In this document: positions 16,752 to 25,020 of the stretch, piece by piece
Layout of the letters: each line of letters starts with the position of its first letter
Position numbering within the stretch: position 1 is the stretch's first letter
Position numbers and translations under genes: made by a program
Notes under the pieces: generated by a model
What the model saw: the letters and a program-made list of their open reading frames with translations, nothing else
The model's database searches: none
What the model was told of the DNA's origin: nothing
DNA from: an uncultured Gammaproteobacteria bacterium
GTDB taxonomy: Bacteria > Pseudomonadota > Gammaproteobacteria > GCA-001735895
Assembly (NCBI GenBank): GCA_947260025.1
Contig: CAMYON010000016.1
Span: forward strand, 1 to 38,092
Direction: 5' to 3'
DNA length: 38,092 nt

Positions 16752-17780
16752 TTAACGATCGGTCTCCGTGTTCGAAGTTTGTGACGACAGCGAGCGGGTC
16801 ACTGCATTTACCAGCCCCGGTCCGCGATAAATCAAGCCGGTGTATAACTGTACGAGTTTGGCGCCAAGCTCGAAGCGTATGCTGGCCTCGGCAGCTGAAT
16901 CGATGCCGCCAACCGAAATAATCGGAATATCCTCGCCCAGTTCGCTATAAAAGTCGCTTAGTAACTGTCTCGAGCGTTCGCGCAGTGCGGCACCGCTTAA
17001 GCCTCCTGTTTCGGCAGACAGGCGATGATCTTTAACGCCATCCCGGGAAAGCGTGGTATTGGTGGCGATCAGGGCATCGACCTTATGTTTGCGCAGCAGG
17101 TCGGCGATTACCGGTACCGCTTGCTGATCGAGGTCGGGGGACAGTTTCAGCGCCAGCGGACGGAACAACTGGTGTCGGTCTTCCAGCTCGAGGCGCAACT
17201 GTCCGATACCGGCGAGCAGGGATTCGAGTGCATCCTCGCGCTGCAAGTCGCGCAGCCCCGGCGTATTGGGTGAAGATATGTTGATTGCGATATAGTCGGC
17301 GCTCAGGTAGACCCGTTCGAATCCCAGGCAATAGTCGGACAGGGCCTGGTCTACCGGGGTACTGAGGTTTTTACCGATATTGATTCCAAGCACGAAGTCG
17401 CGCTGCTTGCCGTTGACGCGCTCGACCAGGTAGTCGACACCCTTGTTGTTGAATCCCATGCGATTGATCAGACTCTGGTGCTTCGCTAGCCGGAAAACAC
17501 GCGGTTGTGGATTGCCGGGTTGCGGCTTCGGCGTAACGCTGCCGACCTCGATGAAACCAAATCCGAGCCGGCCCAGGCCGTCCAGGTAGTCCGCATTCTT
17601 ATCCAGGCCGGCGGCGAGCCCCACCGGGTTGGGAAAGTCGAGGCCCATCACCCGTGTGGGTTTGTCGATACGCCGATCCGGAATCAGGCGGTGAAACTGC
17701 TGCAGCATTTCCAGGCTGATATCGTGCGCCTGTTCGGGGTCGATCGCGAACAGCAGGGGTTTAACCAGGGAATAAAACAT
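16752..17780 (-). CDS. pyrD: Quinone-dependent dihydroorotate dehydrogenase
   Basis: This 342-residue protein is a class 2 PyrD. It has the N-terminal helical extension (MFYSLVKPLLFAIDPEQAHDISLEML) that docks on the membrane and takes quinone. Motifs in order are FPNPVGLAAGLDKN, GFIEVGSVTPKPQPGNP, RVFRL, LINRMGFNNKG, INISSPNTPGLR with the catalytic serine of this class, LALKLSPDL, and the FMN phosphate site VGGI and LVQLYTGLIYRGP. It oxidises dihydroorotate to orotate in pyrimidine synthesis at the inner membrane. Its ATG overlaps the stop of the preceding glycosyltransferase gene by one base (TAATG), an unusual link to arsenosugar-type genes. Confidence 0.97.
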   Translation of the reverse strand: MFYSLVKPLLFAIDPEQAHDISLEMLQQFHRLIPDRRIDKPTRVMGLDFPNPVGLAAGLDKNADYLDGLGRLGFGFIEVGSVTPKPQPGNPQPRVFRLAKHQSLINRMGFNNKGVDYLVERVNGKQRDFVLGINIGKNLSTPVDQALSDYCLGFERVYLSADYIAINISSPNTPGLRDLQREDALESLLAGIGQLRLELEDRHQLFRPLALKLSPDLDQQAVPVIADLLRKHKVDALIATNTTLSRDGVKDHRLSAETGGLSGAALRERSRQLLSDFYSELGEDIPIISVGGIDSAAEASIRFELGAKLVQLYTGLIYRGPGLVNAVTRSLSSQTSNTETDR

Positions 17781-18379
17781 TAATTCGAAGCGACCAGGGC
17801 ACGCAGCTCGGGGTATAGTTCCAGGTCCTGAAGCGTATCAATATCTCGCACAGTTTCAAGCAAACTCGCCCGGTAGTGCAGTTTTTCGGCGTTAGCGAGT
17901 GTTTGCTCCAGTACCCGGTCGGAGCTCCAGGTCACGTCGTCGAATAGTGCCGGCTCTACCTGGCTGCAACCGATCAGCGCGTAGCCGCCATCGACCGCGG
18001 GCATTAACACCAGTTCATGGTCGGCCAGCGCCTGCGCGGCCGCCTGCAGGTGGTCGCTATGGAGGTCGAGACAATCTGACCCTATTATTATCGCGCCATC
18101 GGGATTGCGAGCAAGTAGCTCCCTTACGGCATTCAGCATGCGCGTGCCGAGGTTGTCGCCCTGCTGGATGGCATACGGTTCATCGCGCAACGATTCATCG
18201 TCGCTTTCCTCGGTCAGGTAGAGCTGGTAATCAATCCCCGAGTCACGCGCCATTCCCAGGGTATATTCGAGACAGTAGCGGTAAACCCTGGCGGCCTTAT
18301 CGGCGCCGATGTCGGGTATCAACCGGGTTTTAACCAGACCGGGACGCGGCGGCTTGGCAAAGATACCGAGCGTGGTCAT
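17780..18379 (-). CDS. TIGR04282-type arsenosugar glycosyltransferase (DUF2064 family)
   Basis: This 199-residue protein starts at the ATG at 18379; an in-frame upstream start at 18436 would add 19 atypical residues and overlap the previous gene. It opens with LGIFAKPPRPGLVKTRL, the nucleotide-binding signature of the family, and continues with AIIIGSDCLDL and LMPAVDGGYALIG. This nucleotidyl/glycosyltransferase-like family is found next to TIGR04283 glycosyltransferases and ArsS in arsenosugar clusters, and that is its setting here. The exact reaction is not established from sequence. It begins 7 nt after the upstream glycosyltransferase gene and ends overlapping the pyrD start. Confidence 0.85.
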   Translation of the reverse strand: MTTLGIFAKPPRPGLVKTRLIPDIGADKAARVYRYCLEYTLGMARDSGIDYQLYLTEESDDESLRDEPYAIQQGDNLGTRMLNAVRELLARNPDGAIIIGSDCLDLHSDHLQAAAQALADHELVLMPAVDGGYALIGCSQVEPALFDDVTWSSDRVLEQTLANAEKLHYRASLLETVRDIDTLQDLELYPELRALVASN

Positions 18380-18386
18380 CGGGGTG

Positions 18387-19118
18387 CTAGCCGCGTTGCG
18401 GGTAGTATATTCTGTGCAGGCGCTGTGGATCCACACCCAGCCAGAAGGCGAGGCGAAGCGACCACATCAGCAGCACGGTTTTCACGATACCCTGCTGCTG
18501 CCAGCGTCGGCTCGAGCTGGTTATCGCAGGCTCGATGACGAGCGGCGCCGCCAGGCGCCGGGCCTTCTTGCTGATCGCGATATCCTCCATCAACGGGATT
18601 CGGGGGTATCCGTCCAGCGATTCGAAGAAGTGTCGCTCGAAATAAAGACCCTGATCGCCTCCGGCTACGCTGCTGATGCGGGTTCGCAGATTGATAGCGC
18701 CCTCGATGATCCGGTACGCCAGGCCGGTTCCGCTTAGCCGTATTCGGAAAAATCCCCAGCTGGCGTCGGTGTCGATCATGTCGCCGAAATCCCGCGGTAA
18801 ACGACTGTCGGCATGCAGGAACAGCAGCGTTTTTCCCCGTGCAGCGCTGCTCGCGGTATTCATCTGCCGGGCGCGGCCGGCGCCACTGCGAACGATCTTG
18901 CAAGGATGGCGTTGCGCGATCTCGAGGCTGTCGTCGTCACTGCCGCCGTCGCTGACGATGATTTCGCAATGATGCTTGACCCATGGCTGGTTAAACAGGC
19001 TCGCCAGGGTTTGATCGAGGCAATCTGCCTCGTTCAAAACCGGGATTATAATGCTGAGCCGGGGTTGATCAGGCAATGGCTCCGCCACAACTGCTGCCCT
19101 GACCGGCGGTGCAGCCAT
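18387..19118 (-). CDS. TIGR04283-type arsenosugar glycosyltransferase (GT2 fold)
   Basis: This protein has up to 243 residues. It has the GT-A signatures RLSIIIPVLNEAD near the start, IIVSDGGSDDDS (Asp57 region) for nucleotide-sugar binding, RARQMNTA, and LLFLHADSRLP, all typical of TIGR04283. Later AGGDQGLYFERHFFESLDGYP fits the acceptor loop. The start is uncertain. The ATG at 19118 overlaps arsS by 50 nt and has no Shine-Dalgarno. A TTG at 19076, just before the arsS stop, would give a protein beginning PDQPRLSII, closer to the family. Its role is probably transfer of a sugar in arsenosugar-like synthesis. Confidence 0.87.
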   Translation of the reverse strand: MAAPPVRAAVVAEPLPDQPRLSIIIPVLNEADCLDQTLASLFNQPWVKHHCEIIVSDGGSDDDSLEIAQRHPCKIVRSGAGRARQMNTASSAARGKTLLFLHADSRLPRDFGDMIDTDASWGFFRIRLSGTGLAYRIIEGAINLRTRISSVAGGDQGLYFERHFFESLDGYPRIPLMEDIAISKKARRLAAPLVIEPAITSSSRRWQQQGIVKTVLLMWSLRLAFWLGVDPQRLHRIYYPQRG

Positions 19119-20034
19119 AACAATGGTCGGCGATGCTGACCGGAATATCTTTCAGGCAGGTGTTGAGCACCTCGCTGATATGAAGCTTGTGCCGCTTGTC
19201 GGGGTGGCGAATATTCATACTCAGCATCTGGTTAAAATCGCAATCGTAAACATAGCCTTCCCAGTCGATACTGAGCTGGTTCAGGCACATCAAGCCCTGC
19301 ATGTTCGCGGTGCTGAAGGAATCCTTGAGCAGGTTCATGTAGCTTTCGAATTCACCTTTCGATATCAGGGTACTGCCGAAGCGAGCGATCGGCATATTGG
19401 TAATCGTGAAAAGCTGGTTGAATTCGATGTCGTATTTTTCGGCGAGAAACTGCTTGTAGTCCTGTTCCAGCTTGTCCTGCGGGGGCGGTAAATAGGGTCC
19501 GGTAGGATTATAAACAAGGGTCAGAGTGAGGCCGCTGTCCGCCTTGCCGTAGCCAAGCTGGTTCAGGTGCTTCAGGGCCTGCATGCTTTTCTGATAAACG
19601 CCCTTGCCGCGTTGACCGTCGACATTGTCCTCCATGTAGCAGGGTAACGAGGCCACGATTTGAACCTGGTTGTCGGCGAGAAATTCCGCGGTGTCTTCGT
19701 AGCCGGGCTCCAGCAGGATAGTCAAATTGCAGCGATCGATGACGTTGATCTCCAGCTTGCGGGCTTCGATGACCAGGTCGCGAAACATGGGGTTCATTTC
19801 AGGAGCGCCACCAGTGAGGTCGAGCGTATGCACCGCCAGTTGCCGCAGCACCTGGAGGATATGAGCGATGTTTTCCTGCTGCATTAGTTCTTTTCGTGTA
19901 GGCCCCGCGGCCACGTGACAATGCAGGCAAGACTGGTTGCACAGGTACCCAAGGTTGACCTGTAGAACCTCCAGGGAAGCCCGGGAAACCGTGGGGAAGT
20001 CGGTAGTTTTCAGCAGTGGCCAGGGGTCGCGCAT
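19069..20034 (-). CDS. arsS: Radical SAM protein ArsS (arsenosugar biosynthesis)
   Basis: This 321-residue protein starts at the ATG at 20034; an upstream TTG at 20073 would add 13 residues not usual in the family. The cluster-binding motif is C32-NQS-C36-LH-C39, in the context LQVNLGYLCNQSCLHCHV. LDLTGGAPEMNP follows, as in other radical SAM proteins. The C-terminal region ends HCYGCTAGQGSSCGGAIA, the ArsS hallmark. The position that can be selenocysteine in relatives is encoded here by TGT (Cys). ArsS is thought to use an adenosyl radical to build arsenosugars from methylated arsenic. It is the first gene of the operon. No arsM or arsR is nearby. Confidence 0.93.
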   Translation of the reverse strand: MRDPWPLLKTTDFPTVSRASLEVLQVNLGYLCNQSCLHCHVAAGPTRKELMQQENIAHILQVLRQLAVHTLDLTGGAPEMNPMFRDLVIEARKLEINVIDRCNLTILLEPGYEDTAEFLADNQVQIVASLPCYMEDNVDGQRGKGVYQKSMQALKHLNQLGYGKADSGLTLTLVYNPTGPYLPPPQDKLEQDYKQFLAEKYDIEFNQLFTITNMPIARFGSTLISKGEFESYMNLLKDSFSTANMQGLMCLNQLSIDWEGYVYDCDFNQMLSMNIRHPDKRHKLHISEVLNTCLKDIPVSIADHCYGCTAGQGSSCGGAIA

Positions 20035-20141
20035 GATAATCAGCTTCTGATTTGATCCAGGATAGACTCGCAATATAACATAGAGTTCAATTTCCAGATG
20101 CCGCGGCCGGGGAGTCCATTATTATCAGCAGCGATAACGCA

Positions 20142-20567
20142 GTGGCCTGTGGCGTAGCAGTGGTCGTAACTCATGAGCAGCGCGTATTGTTTGGTAAACG
20201 GCCGACTAAATCAACCGGGTTTGAATGGCAGTTGCCTGGCGGCTCGATTGAAGCCGGGGAGGCGCCGCCGCAGGCAGCGCGTCGCGAAGTGCTCGAGGAA
20301 ACCGGTTTAAGCCTGCTGCAGCTCGATTTTGTCGGACTTACCAGCAACGTATTTTCGGTGCAGAATCATACAATATCGCTATATTTCGAGGCAGAATGTG
20401 CGGATCCGGGGCCACTGACCGTGGCCGAGGCCGGCAAATGCATCGCCTGGGAATGGAGGCCCTGGTCGCAAGTTAACGAGAGCCTGTATTTGCCGCTACG
20501 GCTGTTCAAGAATACGGAATATCAGCCGTTTTTAAAGGATCGACGAGTAACCTATGTCTCAATTTAA
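20142..20567 (+). CDS. Nudix hydrolase
   Basis: This 141-residue protein has a perfect Nudix box at 34-56: G, five residues, E40, seven residues, then R48-E-V-L-E52-E53-T-G-L. The rest fits a small pyrophosphohydrolase acting on nucleoside diphosphate derivatives such as oxidised or modified nucleotides. VLFGKRP and WQLPGGSIE are typical of MutT-like clean-up enzymes. The GTG start lacks a ribosome site. GGGGAG at 20109-20114 would fit an in-frame ATT at 20121, a rare start codon, adding seven residues. It is divergent from arsS. Confidence 0.93.
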   Translation: MACGVAVVVTHEQRVLFGKRPTKSTGFEWQLPGGSIEAGEAPPQAARREVLEETGLSLLQLDFVGLTSNVFSVQNHTISLYFEAECADPGPLTVAEAGKCIAWEWRPWSQVNESLYLPLRLFKNTEYQPFLKDRRVTYVSI

Positions 20568-20670
20568 ATTTTTACAGTGTTTTTATGGGCTTATCATCGA
20601 TAAACTAGAATTAAATTTAACTATACTGCTATAGTTCTTTAAGCGCGATCTACAAAAATAAACTCACTGA

Positions 20671-22518
20671 ATGAAAGTAGAATTTGATATTGCCAGCGAT
20701 CAGATTGATGGTGCACGTGACTATCAAGAAGACGCTTACATGGTCAATCAGTTGGGCGAGGCCGAAAACGGTGACGTCTGCTCGCTGATTATCATGGCCG
20801 ACGGTATGGGCGGACATGCCGCGGGTAATGTCGCCAGCAACATGGTCGTCGCGACTTTCAACAAGACATTCCAGGGCAAGTTTCCTACTACCGAAGTTGC
20901 CGATGTGCTCACCGATGCCTTGAATCGTTCCAACGATCAGATCAGGGCGTCGGTCAAGGAGACTCCGGCACTGCGCGGCATGGGTTGCACCATGGTTACC
21001 GCTTATGTGCAGGACAACAAGCTCTACTGGGTCAGCGTTGGTGACAGCCATCTATACCTGATCCGCGATCGCGAACTGATCAAGCAAAATGCCGATCACA
21101 GCTACGGCGCTTATCTCGACATGATGAAAGAGCAGGGCATGGAGATCGACGAGCAGGCCGGCATGTCGCGCAACATGCTGATGAGCGCGATGACAGGCGA
21201 AGAGATCAGCAGCATCGACGTCTCGGACACCCCGGTCAAACTTCGTCCCGGAGATCGCGTTATCGTTGCCAGTGATGGACTCGATACGCTCGGCGCGGGC
21301 GCGATAATCCAGTACTCCTCCTGGTCGGCTACCGCCAAGGAATGCGTTTACGCGCTGTTGAAGGCGGTCGAGGATGCCAACAAGATCAATCAGGACAACA
21401 CCACGCTGATTGTCATCGATATCAAGGAGCGCGAAGCGCGCTATGAAGCCGAACCGGCCGCGGTGGCGCTCGCGCCAGCTGAGCCGGTCGCGCGCGTCGC
21501 CGATGTGGAAATACCCGAGGAGCCGCGGGAGCCGCGCTCTTACAAATGGCTGGTATGGTTGATCGTGCTCGGCCTGTTCGGGGGCGGCGGATATTTCGCA
21601 TGGCAGCAAGGCGTTATCGATGACGCCATGGAAAAAGGTAGCGAGTTGGTCGAAAGCACTACGCAGACGATAGAGGCCGAGCTAGAAGCCGAGCCCGAAG
21701 CCGAACCTGAACCGATGGTCGAGGATGAACCAGAACCCGAGCCCGTACCCGAGCCGGAGCCGGAGATTGAACCCGCCTACGTCGACAAGGCCGACGCTTT
21801 TAGAGATCGCCTCAAGTCCGGTGGCTACGGTCCGACCATGATCAAGGTGCCCGCCGGTACCTTCCGCATGGGCGGGGCATCGTCTATCGTCGCGCCCGAT
21901 GAAGTACCGCGGCACGAGGTTACCGTTCCCTCGTTCATGGTCTCGGTCTATGAAGTGACCTTTGCAGAATACTACCGCTTCGCCGATGCGACGGGCCGTA
22001 AGAAACCGAAAAACAGCGGCTGGGACGTCAAGACCCATCCGGTGGTTGACGTTTCCTGGGACGATGCGAATGCCTACACGCGCTGGTTGAGCAAGGAAAC
22101 GGGTATGCGCTATCGGCTGCTTTCCGAAGCCGAATGGGAGTACATGGCCCGCGCCGGTACCACCACCTCCTTCTGGTGGGGCATCAAGCCCGGCGTCGGT
22201 AAAGCGCATTGCTTCGACTGCAAGAGCGATTTCAGCATCAGCAAGCCGGCCAGGATCGGTACCTACAAGCCAAATCCGTTCGGCATTCACGATACCGCTG
22301 GTAATGTCTTCGAATGGGTACACGACTGCTACCACAGCAATTACCAGGATGCGCCCAACGACGGTTCTGTCTGGGAGGGCGGCGATTGTAATGTGCGCGT
22401 GGTGCGTGGCGGTGCCTATCGCAGTCCGGCCAACTCGATGCGCGCCGAAAACCGGGAAAAATTCAAAAGCGGCAAAGGTCAGTACAATGTCGGTATCCGG
22501 GTTGCTCGCGAGCTCTAA
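20671..22518 (+). CDS. PP2C phosphatase - TM - FGE/SUMF1-domain fusion
   Basis: This 615-residue protein has three parts. Residues 1-250 are a PP2C Ser/Thr phosphatase with YQEDAY (D21), ADGMGGHAAG (D44), SVGDSHLYLI, ASDGLDTL (D202) and QDNTTLIVI (D242), so all metal-binding aspartates are present. One TM segment lies at 291-312, followed by a Glu-Pro repeat region (336-368) likely spanning the periplasm. Residues 388-614 form a formylglycine-generating-enzyme-like domain: VPAGTFRMGG, EVTFAEYYRF, LLSEAEWEYMARAG, GNVFEWVHDC, RVVRGGAYRSP. With the phosphatase cytoplasmic, the FGE-like domain would be outside, perhaps as a binding module. The substrate is unknown. yrfG begins 41 nt later. Confidence 0.92.
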   Translation: MKVEFDIASDQIDGARDYQEDAYMVNQLGEAENGDVCSLIIMADGMGGHAAGNVASNMVVATFNKTFQGKFPTTEVADVLTDALNRSNDQIRASVKETPALRGMGCTMVTAYVQDNKLYWVSVGDSHLYLIRDRELIKQNADHSYGAYLDMMKEQGMEIDEQAGMSRNMLMSAMTGEEISSIDVSDTPVKLRPGDRVIVASDGLDTLGAGAIIQYSSWSATAKECVYALLKAVEDANKINQDNTTLIVIDIKEREARYEAEPAAVALAPAEPVARVADVEIPEEPREPRSYKWLVWLIVLGLFGGGGYFAWQQGVIDDAMEKGSELVESTTQTIEAELEAEPEAEPEPMVEDEPEPEPVPEPEPEIEPAYVDKADAFRDRLKSGGYGPTMIKVPAGTFRMGGASSIVAPDEVPRHEVTVPSFMVSVYEVTFAEYYRFADATGRKKPKNSGWDVKTHPVVDVSWDDANAYTRWLSKETGMRYRLLSEAEWEYMARAGTTTSFWWGIKPGVGKAHCFDCKSDFSISKPARIGTYKPNPFGIHDTAGNVFEWVHDCYHSNYQDAPNDGSVWEGGDCNVRVVRGGAYRSPANSMRAENREKFKSGKGQYNVGIRVAREL

Positions 22519-22559
22519 CGTCGGTTGAACCCCGGGAAAATGCGGAGGGGGTCCGAGAT

Positions 22560-23234
22560 ATGATCGACTGGCAAGCTATCGAAACCGTGCTGCTTGACAT
22601 GGACGGAACCCTGCTCGACCTTCACTTCGATAATTTTTTCTGGCAGGAGTATCTGCCGCTGCGCTATGCCGAGATCAAGGGCATGGATCCGCAGGCCGCA
22701 AAACAACACATCGTTACCCAGACCCGCAGAATCGAAGGCAGTCTCAACTGGTATTGCACCGATTACTGGAGTGAAATGCTCGAGGTCGATGTCGTCGAGC
22801 TCAAGCACGAGGTCAGCCACAAGGTGGCGGTGCGGCCGCTGTGTATCGATTTTCTCGATGCCCTGCGCGGCGCGCGCAAGGATGTGGTGATGGTGACCAA
22901 CGCGCATCATGACAGCCTGGCGTTGAAGATGGACAAGACCCGTATCGCGCACAAGTTTGACCGATTGATAACGGTGCACGAGTTTTCGCTGCCCAAGGAA
23001 GATCCGCAATGCTGGCATGAAGTCCACAAGCGCCACCCTTTCGCGGCGGACAGAACCCTGTTGATCGACGATAACCTGCATGCCCTGCAATCGGCACGGG
23101 AATACGGAATTGGCAGCCTGCTGGCGATTTACCAACCCGACTCGCAGGCGCCGCGGCGCGAAATCGAAAATTTCGATGCAATCCACTCTTTCGATGAAAT
23201 CATGCCAATCGAGGAGGCGTCCCGTGAGCGCTGA
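22560..23234 (+). CDS. yrfG: GMP/IMP nucleotidase YrfG (HAD family)
   Basis: This 224-residue protein follows E. coli YrfG closely by eye. HAD motif I is VLLDMDGTLLDL (nucleophile D13, D15), followed by the YrfG-specific FDNFFWQEYLP and LNWYCTDYWSE. Motif II is MVTNAHHDSL, motif III lysine is in LPKEDPQ, and motif IV is TLLIDDN. It dephosphorylates purine monophosphates in the cytoplasm. GGAGGGGG lies upstream of the ATG. The last 11 nt overlap the GFA gene. In E. coli the gene sits near hslR/hslO, which are not present here. Confidence 0.93.
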   Translation: MIDWQAIETVLLDMDGTLLDLHFDNFFWQEYLPLRYAEIKGMDPQAAKQHIVTQTRRIEGSLNWYCTDYWSEMLEVDVVELKHEVSHKVAVRPLCIDFLDALRGARKDVVMVTNAHHDSLALKMDKTRIAHKFDRLITVHEFSLPKEDPQCWHEVHKRHPFAADRTLLIDDNLHALQSAREYGIGSLLAIYQPDSQAPRREIENFDAIHSFDEIMPIEEASRER

Positions 23235-23667
23235 CAAACCGGAGAAACTGTCGGGTGGCTGCCTTTGTGGCGGGGTGCGCTATGAAATAACGGGCCCACG
23301 ACGCGACATAATCAATTGCCATTGCGAGAATTGCCGACGTACCCACGGCCATATTGCAGCTTATACCTCGGTCAGCCAGTCCGATCTGAAACTGCTCCAC
23401 CAGCAAACCCTGCGCTGGTATCACGATCAGTCGCCGAATACCTACCGTGGTTTCTGCAATCGCTGCGGGGCGAGCCTGTTCTGGGATGCTCGCGATGGCC
23501 GCGCTAAAATATCGGTGGCCGCCGGATCGCTGGACTCGACCGCGGGATTGAAAACCATCGGCCATGTTTTTGTTGGCGAGGCGGGGCAATATTATGAAAT
23601 CGATGACGACTTGCCCCGGTTCGAAACCAGTAACGCCGGGGAGCTGGAGCCTGGCGATGGCGGTTGA
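23224..23667 (+). CDS. GFA-family zinc protein
   Basis: This 147-residue protein starts at GTG, with a strong GAGGAGG ribosome site inside the end of yrfG. Zinc-ligand cysteines follow the family pattern: C13-x-C15, C32-x-C34-xx-C37 and C78-xx-C81, in the contexts GGCLCGGVRYE, NCHCENCRR and GFCNRCGASLFW. The family is named for glutathione-dependent formaldehyde-activating enzyme; most members have no proven reaction. Overlap with yrfG implies coupled translation. A 130-bp gap then precedes the HxlR regulator. Confidence 0.9.
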   Translation: MSADKPEKLSGGCLCGGVRYEITGPRRDIINCHCENCRRTHGHIAAYTSVSQSDLKLLHQQTLRWYHDQSPNTYRGFCNRCGASLFWDARDGRAKISVAAGSLDSTAGLKTIGHVFVGEAGQYYEIDDDLPRFETSNAGELEPGDGG

Positions 23668-23800
23668 CCTGCGCACGGGAATGGGTTAGAAGTTTTTATT
23701 CACAACTGATTTGATGAGCGGTGCCTGGCTGGCAGGGTAATATTCCTGGTATTCCCGTTACCGGCGCGCCATGTTTGGAAACCCCTGAGTACCTGTATTG

Positions 23801-24298
23801 ATGTCAAAACCCGAGAAGTTTGACCCTTTTAGAAGATCGGTCGGCCACGTGCTCGATATCATCGGCGAAGGCTGGTCGATACTGATTATCCGCGAAGCGT
23901 TTCTGGGCACGCGCCGTTTCGAGGAATTCCAGAAACGGCTGGGGATAGCGCGTAATATTCTGACTTCAAGGTTGAAGAACCTCTGCGCCAACGAGATCCT
24001 CGACCGCGTGCCGGTAAAGGAAGGAGCCAAGCGGCATGAATACATATTAACCAGGAAGGGGAAGGATATGATGCCGCTGCTGGTGTCGCTGACGCAGTGG
24101 GGTGACAAGTGGGTGTTTGGCGAGGGCAAAGAGCCGGTGATCTTTCTCGATCGCGAACACGGCGAACCCATATCCCGCATTCAGGTCTTTTCGGCCAGTG
24201 GCGAAGTGTTGCGACCACGCGACATCAAGGTAGAGGCTGGTCCTGGCGCGACGCCTGAAGCCAGGGAACGGATCGAAGAACTGAACAAGCATGAGTAA
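23801..24298 (+). CDS. HxlR-family winged-helix regulator
   Basis: This 165-residue protein starts at the ATG at 23801, with a TTG directly before it as alternative. The HxlR pattern is clear: VLDIIGEGWSILIIREAFLGTRRFEEFQKRLGIARNILTSRLK, then RHEYILTRKGKDMMPLL as the wing. The C-terminal 60 residues carry an extension with VIFLDREHGEPI, seen in larger family members. The effector is unknown, and no obvious operator was seen in the 130-bp gap upstream. It overlaps the diguanylate cyclase start by 8 nt. Confidence 0.92.
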   Translation: MSKPEKFDPFRRSVGHVLDIIGEGWSILIIREAFLGTRRFEEFQKRLGIARNILTSRLKNLCANEILDRVPVKEGAKRHEYILTRKGKDMMPLLVSLTQWGDKWVFGEGKEPVIFLDREHGEPISRIQVFSASGEVLRPRDIKVEAGPGATPEARERIEELNKHE

Positions 24299-24962
24299 AT
24301 CCGGGGATAGCAAGCCATTGTGCCCGGTGGGCGAGGCTAGTTGCGAGTGGCTTGACCTGATCGAAGAACTGCGCCACCAGGTCAGTGAATTATCAGAGTT
24401 GGTGTCCACCGACGCCCTGACCGGCCTGTTCAACTTTCGCCACTTTAGAACGGTACTGCAGGCCGAGATGGATCGTTCCAAGCGCAGCGGCATTCCGACC
24501 AGCCTGGTGATGGTCGATGCCGACCATTTCAAGGCGGTCAACGATACCTATGGCCACGAGATCGGTAACCAGGCGTTACAGTATCTTGCCGAAATTCTCA
24601 GAAGTGAAGTCAGAACCACCGATATCGTCTGCCGCTACGGCGGTGAGGAGTTTGCGATCATTTTTCCGGAAACCCACCTTAATCTCGCGGTCAAGGTGGC
24701 GGATCGAATCCGCGAGGAAATTGCCAGTACCCCGCTGAAAGTAGACGATGGCGAGGTCAACCTGACCGCCAGCATGGGCGCCAGCGTCTACATGAAAACC
24801 AGCGTGCTCGATATCGATGACTTCATCGATTCCTGCGACAAGTACCTTTACGAGGCCAAGCAGTCGGGGCGCAACTGTATCTGCCATATCGACTACGCCG
24901 ACCTGCGCGCCGTCACCGAAGTCGGCGTCGACGAACGCGCCATGCTCTTCAACAAAGAATAG
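24291..24962 (+). CDS. Diguanylate cyclase (GGEEF, with inhibitory site)
   Basis: This 223-residue soluble protein has a short helical N-terminus (20-38) followed by a complete GGDEF domain. STDALTGLFNFRHF opens it, LVMVDADHFKAVNDTYGHEIGN carries metal-binding residues, and the active-site motif is GGEEF at 117-121. R108-TT-D111 five residues upstream is the product-inhibition I-site. Unlike the GGDEF-like gene at 12707, every catalytic residue expected is present. It makes cyclic di-GMP from GTP. The start overlaps the HxlR stop, so it probably shares that regulator's message. The convergent ppa gene ends 58 nt away. Confidence 0.94.
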   Translation: MSKSGDSKPLCPVGEASCEWLDLIEELRHQVSELSELVSTDALTGLFNFRHFRTVLQAEMDRSKRSGIPTSLVMVDADHFKAVNDTYGHEIGNQALQYLAEILRSEVRTTDIVCRYGGEEFAIIFPETHLNLAVKVADRIREEIASTPLKVDDGEVNLTASMGASVYMKTSVLDIDDFIDSCDKYLYEAKQSGRNCICHIDYADLRAVTEVGVDERAMLFNKE

Positions 24963-25020
24963 TTTCCCAGTCCCGGGAAGTCCCAGTTACCCGGCAACCG
25001 ATAGGGACGAATTTAGGGAA

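Noticed and set aside
19069..19110. Selenocysteine in ArsS.
   Set aside because: The codon in the GSSCGG motif is TGT, an ordinary cysteine codon, and the only in-frame TGA is the normal end.
24963..25020. A terminator between the convergent diguanylate cyclase and ppa genes.
   Set aside because: CCCGGG lies there, but no sufficiently long stem with a T-run was found on either strand.
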